64,000 bases of DNA from Abscondita cerata (taxonomy: Eukaryota; Arthropoda; Insecta; Coleoptera; Lampyridae), in NCBI GenBank assembly GCA_030710515.1, contig JALBCR010001292.1, positions 186,001 through 250,000 of the forward strand, in the 5' to 3' direction. The notes below the pieces were generated by a model. The model did no database searches. It saw only the letters and a program-made list of their open reading frames with translations, and was not told where the DNA came from. The translations under genes and the position numbers were made by a program. This document shows positions 22,660 through 33,990 of the stretch, in pieces. Every line of letters starts with the position of its first letter. The first letter of the stretch is position 1.

Positions 22660-23420
22660 TTCAAACTTTGGTAAAATGTTGATTTAATATTAGATATTAA
22701 CCGATGGAACACGCACAGTTTTGCAGGCGTTTATTCTTCATGGCATGCTTTGGATCAGGTGATCTAAATCTTTCTATGGTAGAAGCTGAAGCTGATGCCC
22801 CAGGTCGTTTAAATTGTCAGGGGGGGCTCGGCAACCGTTTAAGGCGTCCACCCATCATGTCCCATACGTGTTCGATCGGTGATAAGGTTATTTTTCGGTT
22901 CACTGCCAAATGTTCAGCTGTGCTTGTTGTCGGAACCTTTTCGTAATATTTGCAGTGTATGGAATTGCATTAATCTGTTGGTAACGTCTGCATAACGGCA
23001 CTAGCAGTGGTTTTAAATCATCATTGACGTAACCATAGGCGTTCAATGGGCTTGGGATAAACGCAAGAGGTGATCTTCGTTCGATAGGAGTCGCACTCTA
23101 AATTATCACATCTTTCACTCAATTAATGGAGTCAAATATGTGATCGACACTGTGGCAGTCTAACAATTTTCTGAAGTGCGGTTAGAGGATGGAGTCGATT
23201 TGGACGATACGAATGTAGCTCAAAATAACATTTGTCTATAAATTGTTCACATCGACACACGACAGCCAAGAACTATCCTCCTATCTTGTATTGCTATCCA
23301 CTGAAGAAGTCGATCTTCAGACCACTGCTGCTGGAGTGGGACTTTCAGGGGGACAATGTTGTCTAATACCTAGGGTACATATCTAATGATGCATACCAAA
23401 TTCGTTCAATGGTAATGTGG
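22660..23420 (-). pseudogene. Tc1-like transposase relic
   Basis: Read on the - strand, frames broken by many stops contain NAYGYVNDDLKPLLVPL (about 23045-22995), equivalent to the block before the second catalytic Asp. Then come LSPIEHVWDMMGGRLKRLP (about 22875-22820), the hallmark block after the third acidic residue in Tc1 elements, and a C-terminal DHLIQSMP.RINAC block (about 22760-22705). The N-terminal half (to ~23420) is only faintly readable. The + strand open frame 22704-22946 is its shadow. The left end near 22630 (CACTACTCAGAAAAA) may be the terminal repeat; I could not pair it with the right end. Confidence 0.6.
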
Positions 23421-25257
23421 TCACGATTATTAACCTTCCAATTACACTAAAAAAACCTACTTTCTTCATACCAATGATTCAGCCTTAATGAAAATCAGAA
23501 AGAACATGGTCTACAAGAAACATTGCAATTAAACAACGAGATTGAATTGAAATTGTATAATTCACTCAAGTGTGGAAGTCAAGGGCAATGCAAAGATTTA
23601 ATTATGAGCCAGGTGCTTAAAATATTTTTTTTGCAAAAATGTATAAAATTGTAATTCTGTAACATCCTAAGTACAAGTCCAATTCTCTATTCTCTGCTCA
23701 CTTTATTAAGTTCCAGTTGTATGTGTTCTGTTTCATATTTCTTCGTAAGCTATATGCTGTAATATTGACACCTTAGCACCGTGTCGTAGGTAATCCATCG
23801 TCAATGCTATTAATTTGCAGTTCTTATTTTTTATAATTACTATCGTTTGCCCAACCGTCTTTTGTTCTTGATTGTTATGTCGTTGTTCCACCACATTGTC
23901 ATAATTCACTATTAGGTACTTTGTTTTTCCAAACCGATCACCATTCTCCACTTGTATATGTATGTATATAGTAGCTAAAGTACAAATTTTATTTTATAAT
24001 ACATTTATAGTCTGTATAGCGTTGCATGTTTGTTTCAGGTTTCTCAGTACAATTTCGATCTATATGCTAAATATGAACTATGATAGACAACATCTCTGTC
24101 TAAGACCTTTTGTAATTCGGATAGGGTCTGAAAGGAAACGTTGTTGTTTCACATAACACGTATTGTCATTTTTCATTATTTCTATAGCATTCTTGTCCAG
24201 TCTTGCTAGTAGAAGGGCGCGTTTCCATATATTTTTCTATGAGCTACAAAAATGATATGCACTTCATACCTCTTTTGTATCTTTGTCTCTGGTGTGAAAC
24301 CGCTCTAATCTTCCCATATTTCTGATGTCTTCTATTTTTTCTATTTTTCTGTTCTATAACCTACTTATAGTTCTGGTGACGCACATGCCTATTTTTTCTT
24401 CTATGTTTTTTACGAATTCTTTTCTTTATCAGCAATTCATAATGAACTTTTTAGTCCTCAATGGTGATTAGCTCTAATACTTGTTCTTTAGTATTTGGTT
24501 TCCTGTTAGTGATACAACCTTTTTATCTTTATTTACTCATATTCATCTTCTATGCTTGGTAATGGTTGAGCAAGATTGAATTCACTCTTTATCATTTTTT
24601 TGTATAACCCTCTCATATACTCATGTTGAAATAAGTACGTTATATTTTAGTTTGTCATCTCTGTTCGGTATCCGTCTATTTGATTTGTTCCCAATCTCTT
24701 TCTGTGCGTATGTGAAAAGAGGTATACTTATTTTAGCAATCAACAGATGGTAGATTATTGATTAGGTGATTGTGTCTTCCATGTGAAAGGTGTATATATT
24801 TCATCAAAAAGTAGATATGTCAATTTTATCATTATTTTTCTGCGCCTTATATGGCATTTGCGAGGTTCCGTAGCTCAATAAATATTCTTCCTAGTACCGA
24901 CTAGCTACTCCAATTTTTTAACTTTTGTTTCGTTCTCATTCAAAATTGCAGCTAAAGAAATCCATAAGATTATTGCACTATCCCCAAAATTAAACTAAGT
25001 TTATTGCATCTGCCAAAAATCTGTCGAAGAAACATGATGATTTAATGCTCTACCTGAGATGACTGGTTTCATGCCATATACCAGAAGGTATCAAATTTAC
25101 AAGTACAGTAACTAAAACAGTTCAAGAAATAAAGAAATTGTGGCTCTGTCCTGCCTAGCTAAAAAAATCAAAAGCAAACCTCATTCGAGAACAAATATAA
25201 GCCCAAGGGTAAAAAGTTAAATCTATGTTCTTCTTAGAAAACGTTAAAAGATAAAAA
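23421..25257. other. no supported gene; pyrimidine-rich possible antisense LINE debris
   Basis: From about 24180 to 24720 the + strand is rich in TTCT/TCTT and would encode Lys/Glu-rich stretches on the - strand, as decayed LINE copies elsewhere do, but no RT motif is readable. The short frames at 23733-23951 and 23962-24156 have no recognisable features. The rest is AT-rich with nothing seen. Confidence 0.3.
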
Positions 25258-25533
25258 ATGGTTGAATCATCACATGTGCAAAGAGGACAATTTGTCTTCG
25301 GAGATGAACCCCTTCAATTCATGTTTTCTCGAAATGTAAACGTTGACATAATCCCAATCATATATGGTGCCGTTTCAAAAAAATGCGGTGCAATTAATCT
25401 TATAGCAGTGAGAAACTTCCTTCCCAGATTAACAGGAAAACTAGTTTTCCCTTGGTCCATACTGACATTCAATCGCATTTTACTCCTATTGAACTTAGTG
25501 TCGGAAGAAAACTGGATGCAAAAATGCGTTTAA
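25258..25533 (+). other. 91-codon open frame, unrecognised
   Basis: ATG 25258 opens 91 codons reading MVESSHVQRGQFVFGDEPLQ... ending in ...EENWMQKCV. It has no signal peptide, transmembrane segment or motif that I recognise, although RGQFVFGDEP and a Leu-rich C-terminal half look more protein-like than chance frames nearby. It could be a fragment of a mobile-element protein or a chance frame. No splice partners were found. Confidence 0.2.
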
Positions 25534-25544
25534 TTTAATCAAGC

Positions 25545-26480
25545 GTGACTCCGTGTTAACCAAAATAAAAAATTACGCCCCAACTCTGTAATCCTTTCTG
25601 TCAGAATGTTGACGTAAAGATTCACGTCTTTTTGTCGGTGCAGACAAAAATTCATCAGAAGTTGGCTGTCAATAAGGTGATCCATGCTGTCGATGGCGTC
25701 TTCTTTTACTACCCATCCCCTAATCCGATCACTAACCTCGGTGATATATGTGGTACATAGACGATGCTTCGCTTCCTTAGCGGATACTTCAGAGGTTGCT
25801 TTGGAAAATTTCTAAACAATCATTAAAATAGTTCAAAGCACCGAATTTGAGTGTAAGCTCTTTTTCATATCTTGCATTGCAAATTCACAACTATTAGTCC
25901 AATTCAATATTTTCCCAAGCATATTGACACCTTCAATTAAGATTGGATTCAGTTATTCAAAAGAAAAATGATAAACTGCATTTCTTGTCATGAAGCTTAT
26001 CAATGTTGGACCTCACATCGTCTACCTTATTTTGAGATATTGCTTTTTTATCTCTAAACTCTTTATATTCTTCGTACCAACCCTTTTTAGAAATTCCCAG
26101 CAAGTGTAGGCAAAGTTGACTACTATCTACATTGTTCCTTAGAATCCAGTCTGAACGTCAAGCTTGAAAACCAGAAATAGATAATTTAATAATTTCTAGC
26201 ATCTTTGCGCGAATGTAGGCATTTAGTCTCTAAAATACTTAATACTATGGACGATGATATTTTAATATCCGTTCTTAATGAAGCATTAGCTAGAGCCTCA
26301 TGAACGGTGGCACCAGGAAACGAAAAGGAAGTTGCAAGATTCCTGGCTTTAAAAAAAAGATGCACGGTTGCAAACAGTCCCCTCTGACACAGTTGGAACG
26401 ACAATGAATCATTTAGAATTAGCCCAGCTTCTGTTGTAGCGTATATAAGTAGCATAAATGCATGCAATTCTACGGTCAAT
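25545..26480 (-). pseudogene. frameshifted coding relic of unknown family
   Basis: On the - strand several stretches look like real protein in changing frames. From 26479 a 97-codon open frame reads MTVELHAFMLLIYATTEAGL.... Around 26180-26000 there is a block with LCLHLLGISKKGWYEEYKEF and then DDVRSNIDKLHDKKC. Around 25950-25830 there is GVNMLGKILNWTNSCEFAMQ. From about 25815 to 25590 a long block contains RLCTTYITEVSDRIRGW, DAIDSMDHLIDSQLLMNFCL and LYVNILTERITELG. The helical, amphipathic composition and the number of separate frames suggest a decayed gene of several hundred residues, not random sequence. I do not recognise the family. Unspliced introns could explain some but not all frame changes. 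Confidence 0.4.
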
Positions 26481-26947
26481 GAAAACGGTGTCCGTCGGAC
26501 TCTCTTGCTTGCAGAGTAAAGATAGGAACTATTCTAGCGTACCCTAGCTTCCATTCATCTTTTGTCATTGCTAAAACCCGTTGATCTTTGCTGAGACGAT
26601 GGAAAAGGACCAGATAGTGTCGTGGTCAAAAGGCCAACGTTTGGTGTAAAACGTGACATGCTAAATATAGAAAATAGAATCATACTCACATTATTCAACG
26701 CTCTTGCCTTTGAAGCTCTGGGTCCTTGTGTTAAAGAAACGAATGAATTGGTTGATGAAATCGATCTATTTCAACGGAAATGAAATACACATATGTATCG
26801 CCAAAGTTTTAAAAATACGTCATATACGGTATCTGCTTTTTAGAAATTTCTAGTATCAAGAAACCATGACTTGACAATAAAAACGTCAGAATTTTATTTA
26901 GTACCTTTGGTGATGTTACTCTTGAAAATTTTTGTTTAAATTAATCA

Positions 26948-29661
26948 ATGTCTTTGAACATACGACAAATTAACGGGAATGTGAAAAGAAAATCATGTGC
27001 TCCACAACAACGTAAGCCAGTACGTACCAGTCAAACAAAGTTCAGTTTCGCCAGTAGTAATAATAATTATAATCGTAACCAAAATAATGAGTTATTTGAC
27101 AAAGGCGATGGGGAAGTATCGGAGACAACGTCAAGTTTAGAAGATGTCAGCGATAGTTTCAAATTACAGCGTTATAAATATGAGAGCAATGCCGAGAAAA
27201 ACTTATTGATTTACGACATCGTAACAGAACCTACCGAAATGGACGGAACTAAACAATTCGAAGATCTCAAAAAATTTTTGCAATACCAAACCAAGCCGAC
27301 GTTGCTTGTTTTAAAGGTACTTAAATCTTTTATTAAAATGCAAGAAATTGGTAAATACATTAGTCGTGGAACTCAAGCTCAAATCGATCTTAATATTTAT
27401 CAATCCCCGCTAAGTTACTTAAACGAACCTTTGTTTACGAATTATTTAGATGAAGTATACGCACCCCTTAACGATATATACACAATCGACGTTATAACAA
27501 AGGAAAATGAAAGACCAAAAACCTCTCCCTTTGAGGGAAAATCAAGAAATTGCGATTCCAGCAATTCAAATCTGAAAGGTTCACTAAATACAGTCCTTAG
27601 CATAACCGAAGAAAACTTACATTCCTCGAAACAAATCCGGAAAGTATCAAATATTCAGGAGTAAGTCGTATTCCAAAATTAATATTAAATGAAAAAACTA
27701 AAAATAAATGTCAGCGTATTAAAGCCCGTGTTGAAGTTAAAAGTCACCCAAATTAATTAGGATTAGAAATGAGTTTTACGAATCTGAGCATCCGAAAACA
27801 ATTAGAGAAGAATGTTGCTCTTTAGTAAATAAAGGATTTAAGACAAATGCCGTTAGCCTACCTCAAACTCAAAGTAAAGTACCTTTAGTCGTCAAAACTT
27901 CTAAGATACCCATAAGGGAGCTTCTAAAGAAGTATGCAAAAAAACGTCTGGGTGCAGTATGGACACTGTCGTAACAGTAACTGATTCTAAGACATCGATT
28001 TTTCAGGATGCTGAATACGATAAACCACTCACGGTTTGCGCTTCCAGCAAAACCATCGTTACTATTACACCAGAAGAATTTACAAACGAGTCTAAAGAAA
28101 AACTAAATGACGTGGTAAACCCAGAACAATCTTCTCCACCGATAGAAAAACCTAAACATTTACGGACTGATATCAAACCATCAGAAACTAACAATAGGTG
28201 CGATGTAACTGGCGAATTAGAAGATAAACTTAACGACATCGTAGAATCAGAACAACCACCCTTATTGCTAAAAGAACATAGAAAATTGTGGATTGCTACC
28301 GATCAAGCACTAACTAACAATATGTGTGATATTCTAAACTTTAGCAAGTGTTCTGTTACAGAACCCAAACAATTTACAAAAACAGGTCGCAAAAATTTAG
28401 AAGATAAACTGCAAAGGATACGAAAAACAATTAAATCCGAACCTCTTTTAGGTGACGCAATATCACCGATTCTTCAAGAAGCTATTTTTAGAACTAAACA
28501 AGAAATGGAACAACGAAAAGGTGCGCTTAACTTTATAGGAAAAACCCCAGGTAACATACATAATAGGTACTCGAAATTTAAAAAAAAAATGAAATTTGAA
28601 TTACAGAGGAACCGTTGAAACGTGTAAGCAACGCGTTTGCAAACAAAAAGAAACCAAACAAGAAAGAGAAACCTAAACAAACACCTAAAACCGTAAGTAT
28701 TTGGGTAATCGTATTTGTGTGAATGAATAAAATCGGGCAAATTTAGAATCCAGTTCCTAAGAGGAATAACAAACCAATTGTAAAACGTCCTCCGGAGAAA
28801 CACAAGACCGAAAATTGGGAAATAAAAACAAATATTTTTGAGCGAGGTCGAAAACCCGGTCAAGTTACAAATAAATTTCGTCCTAAAGTATCGAAGTTTG
28901 CTACTTTTCCTCGACAATATGAAGATGTAAAGCGGAACCGAAACAAAGACATGACGTATGTGGTAGTGAAAAGCGATTCGAATCGAGATTGTCGTTATAG
29001 GCAACACCATGAGCCTTTCAAAGTAGTCCCCATTGACCATCGTCCATGTGAGAATTTTTCGTATACACCTTTAACTAAAGATCATTTAGGTAATTGTTAC
29101 AGCCATGCATTACTTTCATTGAAGCATCAGCAGCAACACAAAGCTAAATCGGGTGAGAATAGTTCGGATCCGAGTTCTATGACAGACACTGCGACTCTAC
29201 TTCCGACAAAAAGAGATCCATGCACCAAAAAACTTGACAACTCACCTTTAACAAAAATAATCGCCATTGATAGCTCCAGTAATAAAACACAATGGTATTC
29301 AATAACAAGTAAAACGGATCTTCAAAGCGATTACGAAAAAGAAATTTTGTACTTCAATTCAGATTACGCCTCTGTAGATGAAAGCAATCACGAAAAGGAA
29401 TCGATCACAGTCAATCAAGTCAAGCGCAATCCAAAACTTATGTTGAGCGAATGGGCAGCTAACGTTCAAAACACCGAAAAAAATTTAAATGAATTGCGTT
29501 TAAAAATTGGAAGATTGGCCACCGTTTTGAAAGAGATCACTGATAGGAGACCCAATCAAATCCCTGAAAAGAACCCAGCACTTTTTAAATATTTAACACC
29601 AAATTCACCTGGCGAGTGCTGTCTCAATTCAGCGCCAGAAAGTGATAAAGATGGCCAATAG
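26948..29661 (+). CDS. five-exon gene, uncharacterised 817-residue charged protein
   Basis: Exons inferred by eye: 26948-27660, 27761-27956, 28007-28550, 28607-28692 and 28747-29661. All four introns (100, 50, 56 and 54 bp) are GT-AG: GTAAGT...TTAG, GTATGG...TTTTTCAG, GTAACA...TTACAG and GTAAGT...TTTAG. The phases join exactly into one frame of 817 codons ending in TAG. In-frame stops lie upstream of the ATG. The protein starts basic and Ser/Asn-rich. Residues ~83-185 look folded (YDIVTEPTEMDG, LKKFLQYQTKPTLLVLKVL). Residues ~335-370 and 377-412 are an internal repeat of period 42 (KLNDVVNPEQ / KLNDIVESEQ, TNNRCD / TNNMCD). A Lys/Pro/Arg-rich tract (~488-535) could be a nuclear signal. Residues ~750-781 (NVQNTEKNLNELRLKIGRLA) can form a coiled coil. 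There is no signal peptide or membrane segment. I do not recognise it; a nuclear or cytoskeletal scaffold is only a guess. A GTACGT directly after the stop could mark a UTR intron. The antisense frame 28474-29040 is a shadow. Confidence 0.82.
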
Positions 29662-30077
29662 GTACGTATGTTCTTTCCGCTTATAGTTTTTTTGAATTAT
29701 TCCTGTCCTACTAAATTTTTTTGTATTTGAGTTCGTTAAAAAAAATTACTCTGGACGTTACCTAATTTTCACATTCTTATTTTATCTTACCTTCAAATAT
29801 ATCCGTAGTGAAATTTATTTGCAAAAAATTGTGGTTGTTTATGGTAAGATGCTGTGGGGTAACTGGGTAATGATTTTGCATCCTGACTCAAAACTGTTGT
29901 CTTTAAAAGTCACTAGAAAAATTAATAAGTTTAATGTAGTTATTTATTATGTTATATTTTTATACATAAGGAGCCAGTTGTCCTACGATTGCAGAACAAT
30001 TGGACCATTTGCTTAGTGGAAATAATACTTGCTCTGTAACTAGAGTTGAAAAATAACTTACGGGCCTTGTAAACTGC

Positions 30078-30608
30078 TGTGGTGTTTAGGGTCTGTTACT
30101 CTAAACACCGGTTTGGAATCAGAGAAAGGGGTGCGTTCGATTAGAATTTAGCAGCGTTTATTATTGTACATAGCGTAGTCGAGCTATACTAATTCTAATG
30201 ATGAATGGACACGTTGTTGTCAGCATGTAGTAATCGGCGTACTACTTGCTATGCGATGTCACATGATATTCCGGTGTTGTGTGTCGTGCGGAAGGCGGTG
30301 GCCCAGAATGAATTTCACCGTATTGATGGCGAACTGGACTGTGTGTTGAACTGACGAATTCGTGAACCGAACTGAACTGTTGAGACGAACTGTTGAACCA
30401 TACTTCTTTGCCGAACTGAATTGTGTTGTTGTACCTACTTCGTTTTATACATGCGAAGTAGGTTAGTGTGCTTAATAAGCAAGGCCGTTACGAAAGCTGA
30501 GTTTGCATGTGCCTACTTGCAATTGTTTGTTATTGTTTCAGCGTTTACTACATGCGTAATACGCGGATGTAGAATTGGTTAGAATGGGGTTGCGAGGTCA
30601 ACCCCACA
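30078..30608 (-). repeat. 3' LTR (complete, 531 bp)
   Basis: On the + strand it begins TGTGGTGTTTAGGG and ends GGTCAACCCCACA, so the termini are inverted TGTGG/CCACA. Bases 30264-30608 align throughout with 31798-32141, with about 20 differences by eye. A purine-rich stretch (on the - strand GGAGGGACC) lies just before it, where a polypurine tract is expected. Confidence 0.8.
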
Positions 30609-31797
30609 GGGGTCCCTCCATAGTGGATGAGTCCACGATAAAACGTGTCGGAGGTTTGTGGGCCAGGGTATGCGAGCAAAGTGTCGATGTCTTTGTGTGC
30701 GCATTTTCTTGCTGGCTTTGTATTTATTTTAAGTGTTTTGGGAAATGAACTCGCCTGCCGGATCGGATGATTGTGTGTGGTGCTTGGGTCGTAACGGCGT
30801 TCTGTGGGATGGGTGTAGTTACGGGGTTTGGCTGTGGCGGCGGTTCCTTGTTGCTTTCCTCTACGTATGCTGGTTTGGTTCGATCGATGGAAACGGTTTC
30901 TGATCTGCAACGTTAGTTTTTTGTCTCCGCGTTTAATGACTGGGAATGGTCCCTTGTATGGCTGTTCGAGCGGCGATTTAGCTGCGTCGCGGCGAACGAA
31001 TACCTGTTTTGCGGTTCGCAGATCCTTGAACATAAAAGTGCTTTGTTTCGAGTGGTTGGTTCCTGCTGTTGGGCTCAATTTCGCGAAATGGTGCCTGAGG
31101 TCCTTTATGAAATTGACCGGGTCTGTTGTGGGTGCCTGTTTGGGTACTAGGAATTCACCGGGGAGTCTAATTGTGTCGCCATATGTTAGTTCGGCTGCAG
31201 ATAATTTTAGGTTCTCCCTCCATTCTGCTCGCAATCCTAATAAAATGGTGGGCAGTAGGGTAGTCCATTGCTGCTCCTGGTAGCAACGGATGGCGGTGAA
31301 AACGTTCCACCATTCCGTTTGCTTGCGGGTGATATGCAGTTGTTCGCAGATGAGTGGTGTCAAGCAGTTTGTTAAATTATTTGAATAGTTCGGATTCAAA
31401 TTGCCGTCCCTGGTCTGTTGTGATTCGTAGGGGGACACCGAAGTGTGCGATCGATTCGTTATACAGCGTGCGTGTTATTGTTTCTGCTTCGATGTTTTCA
31501 ATCGGGCAGGCTTCAGGCCAGCGGGAAAATCTATCGACACAGGTGAGGCAGTAACGTTTGCCTTGTGAAATAGGTAGTGGTCCAACTATGTCGATGTGGA
31601 TGTGTTCGAAGCGTGCGGTTGGGTTTGTTATTGTTCCGAAGGGTGCCTTGACGTGTCGTGTGACTTTGGAGCCTTGACACTGTAAACATGCAAGTGTCCA
31701 TTGCCGGTAGTCTGCGTCAATGGATGGCTAGACGTATCGCTGTTTGATGAGGTGCATTGTGGCTTTCGTTTCTGGGTGCGCCAAGTTGTGCATCCCT
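30548..31797 (-). pseudogene. gypsy-type integrase and pol C-terminus, truncated
   Basis: The - strand frame from about 31797 encodes the end of the integrase zinc-binding domain (C-x2-C readable near 31680) and part of the core: DIVGPLP at ~31585 with the first catalytic Asp, and a TTDQGRQFES block at ~31425-31390 with the second. The open frame 31438-30548 continues with the third-residue region, a GPFPVI block of the C-terminal domain (~30955) and a Pro/Thr/His-rich tail that runs into the 3' LTR. A TAG stop at ~31731 in the zinc region and the start of the later open frame at 31438 show that the gene is broken. The N-terminal two thirds of pol are deleted. The + strand frame 30828-31283 is its shadow. 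Confidence 0.85.
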
Positions 31798-32141
31798 GAT
31801 ATTCCGGTGTTATGTGTCGTGCGGAAGGCGGTGGCCCGGAATAAATTTCACCGTATTGATGGCGAACTGGACTGTGTGTTGAACTGACGAATTCGTGAAC
31901 CGAACTGAACTGGTGAAACGAATTATTGAACCGTACTTCTTTGCCGAACTGAATTGTGTTGTTGTACCTACTTCGTTTTATACACGAGAAGTAGGTTAGT
32001 GTGCTTAATAAGCAAGGCCGTTACGAAAGCTGAGTTTGCATTTGCTTACTTGCAATTGTTTGTTATTGTTTCCGCGTTTACTACATACGTAATATGCGGA
32101 TGTAGAGTTGGTTAGAATGGGGTTGCGATGTCAACTCCACA
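31798..32141 (-). repeat. 5' LTR (truncated, 344 bp)
   Basis: It matches the first 344 bp of the complete copy in the same orientation, sharing CCGGTGTT, GGAAGGCGGTGGCCC, TTGTTGTACCTACTTCG and GGTTAGAATGGGGTTGCGA. The missing 187 bp are those that would lie next to the primer-binding site. Confidence 0.8.
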
Positions 32142-32378
32142 TTGCTACTAAATTCTTAGAAGTATGAATAAAATACTACAAAAATTATTTAAAATGAAAA
32201 AAAATACTTTGAAAAAATAAGAAGTAATTGTACATTAAAGTTCTTTCAATGAATATTGAAAATGTTACTCAAGTCTGCGGAAAAACAAATCATGTGTTTG
32301 AAACGTATAGAGTTATAGATCATTGCCTTTGGCAGTGCACGTATCACCACTTTCCTGATAAATAATTGTTCTTCAATT

Positions 32379-32634
32379 GAAATAATAACACTATTCTAGA
32401 CTTCAATTGTCTATATTTTATTTTAGTAGAATAAACACAATGTTTCGATTTTTATTGAATCTGCAATCGTTTTCAGGTGAACACAGTATTCAATATTTTA
32501 TTTTAATAGAATAAATAAATAGAATACAGTATTCACCTGAAGACAATTGCAGATTCAATAGCAATCGAAACGTTGTGTTTATTCTATTAAAATAAAGTAT
32601 AGACAATGGAAGTCCAGAATAGTGTTATTATTTC
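32379..32634. repeat. hairpin: ~113 bp inverted arms
   Basis: Left arm 32379-32491 and right arm 32521-32634 are complementary at about 90%. Shared words are AATAATAACACTATTCT, AGAATAAACACAA, GTTTCGATT and TTCAGGTGAA. The loop is ~30 bp of AT-rich sequence. The GATTCAATAGCAATCGAAACG word resembles tails of retroelements. Non-coding. Confidence 0.8.
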
Positions 32635-32689
32635 AAACATAACATTGTCTAAACCATTCAAACGTAGATTGATTGTTCTTCAATTTCAA

Positions 32690-33990
32690 TTAATTCCATA
32701 GTTTGTACATGTCTTTTGAAGAAACACATGGTACCCCCCCACACTCTGTGTGTAACAATTTAGCAACGAATGGTCTAAAAGCATTTGCTGCAATACAGAA
32801 GTGATCTTCTTGTTCTTCATCATCTTCCAAGGAACTTTGTAGAAAATTATCGTCACTTTCATCACTTAAAGAATGATACACGTTTCGTTTCTGTGTATTG
32901 ACATTGTTTAAAGATGTACTAAGTTTTATTTGATTTTTTTTAATTTCTTTTTTTTAGCCTTAGTTTTCAATTTCTTTTTCTCTTTAATTTCCTTTATTTT
33001 AAAATATTATTTGTTTGTCATTATTTCACAATTCTTTTTTTTTACTATTTTTTCTTGTTTTTTATATTTTTATGAAATCAATAAGAGCTTTTTAAAAGAT
33101 TTTCGTTTCAGCTGTTGTTACAATGTCGATGGCTGCTGAGCAACTAGATTTTTATCATCTGGCAATGCCTGTTCAGTAGTTAGTGGCTGTCGTTAGTGAT
33201 TTACTGGTTTATGGTTGCTAGCCATTGGTGGTTGTTCTGATATAAATGGCTCCTCACTGGTAAATTGATGTTCAGCAACCGCTGGTCCCCAGTTGTTGAT
33301 AGATCAGCCTCTGCGTTTTTGGTAGTTATTGTTCTTATAAAGAGTCTTCTTGTATTTTGTAAGGTTTTCCGTTGCAAACATTGATTCAGAAACAGCAAGT
33401 TTCTTTGGTGTTTTTGGATTATATATTCCAGTTGACTTAAAGCCGTTAATGGCTAAGAAGTCAGATTTAGGGAATTTTCTTATGTGGATTTGGTTGCTAC
33501 CACTTATCCCCACTTTGATTTTATACTCTTGATAACGGCCATTCAAGTGGTTGAGAACGTAATTTCATTATGGTTACTTAATTTTGCTAAGCCAACTGTT
33601 GAAATATGAGTTGTGTGCCTATCATAAATCAACAAGACCGGTTTTTGTAGACCTATATTTGTCAAAAAATACATCTTGAAACCAATTGAAAAAGAATGTC
33701 GTTTCCATCTAATTTCTTTCACTCTCTAATTTATGTTTAACAGCAGTCAACTTTTCAAAGTAGTTATAAATGATCCATGGATTGGTCTGGTCAGTGCGAA
33801 CATGCTCAATATTTTGGGGTAACTTAATGGAAAAACAGTGTATTTATCTAAATGAAATGAACCAATCAGGTGGTCTTTAAATCGTGTTATTTGATCTTCG
33901 CGGGTTAGACCGAGCCCATTTCTATCCATAGTTCTTATGCAATTGGTCAGTTTTCCTCATCATGACTAGATATGTAAGATTATACACCTT
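32690..33990 (-). pseudogene. pogo/jerky-type DDE transposase relic
   Basis: On the - strand, in several frames, I read NPWIIYNYFEKLTAVKHKL (about 33790-33735), like the helix before the first catalytic residue in pogo-class transposases. Then PVLLIYDRHTTHISTVGLAK (about 33640-33575) corresponds to the second Asp block (L.D.H.SH). Then SGSNQIHIRKFPKSDFLAIN and GFKSTGIYNP (about 33490-33410) match the C-terminal G-F-x-x-T-G-I-x-P block. The usual L-P-P-H-x-S-H-x-x-Q-P-L-D segment is missing after 33575, so the third acidic residue is lost. An acidic C-terminal frame lies at 32881-32690. CAGTTACC words cluster at 34240-34310 and 34650; they may be terminal-repeat debris. Confidence 0.55.

Larger units (their letters stand above)
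30078..32141 (-). mobile_element. Ty3/gypsy-type LTR retrotransposon, deleted (LTR-integrase-LTR)
   Basis: Two direct copies of one LTR flank ~1.2 kb of pol. Read on the - strand, the 5' copy (32141-31798) holds only the first 344 bp of the LTR and is fused directly to the integrase zinc-finger region. The rest of that LTR, gag, protease, RT and RNase H are missing. The 3' LTR is complete. The LTR ends are TGTGG...CCACA. The flanks CTGC (30074-30077) and TTGC (32142-32145) fit an imperfect 4-bp target duplication. The deletion junction at 31797/31798 is a sharp break in homology. It cannot transpose on its own. Confidence 0.85.

Noticed and set aside
27661..27760. Coding continuation of exon 1 through a frameshift
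   Set aside because: The stretch looks Lys/Asn-rich in another frame, but the GTAAGT...TTAG intron joins exon 1 to exon 2 in exact phase, which is simpler.
28474..29040. 188-codon open frame on the - strand
   Set aside because: It lies antisense to exons 3-5 of the spliced + strand gene and is Phe/Tyr/Arg-rich as expected of the complement of Lys/Glu-rich coding DNA.
30828..31283. 151-codon + strand open frame
   Set aside because: It is the shadow of the gypsy-type integrase on the - strand, whose motifs are clear.
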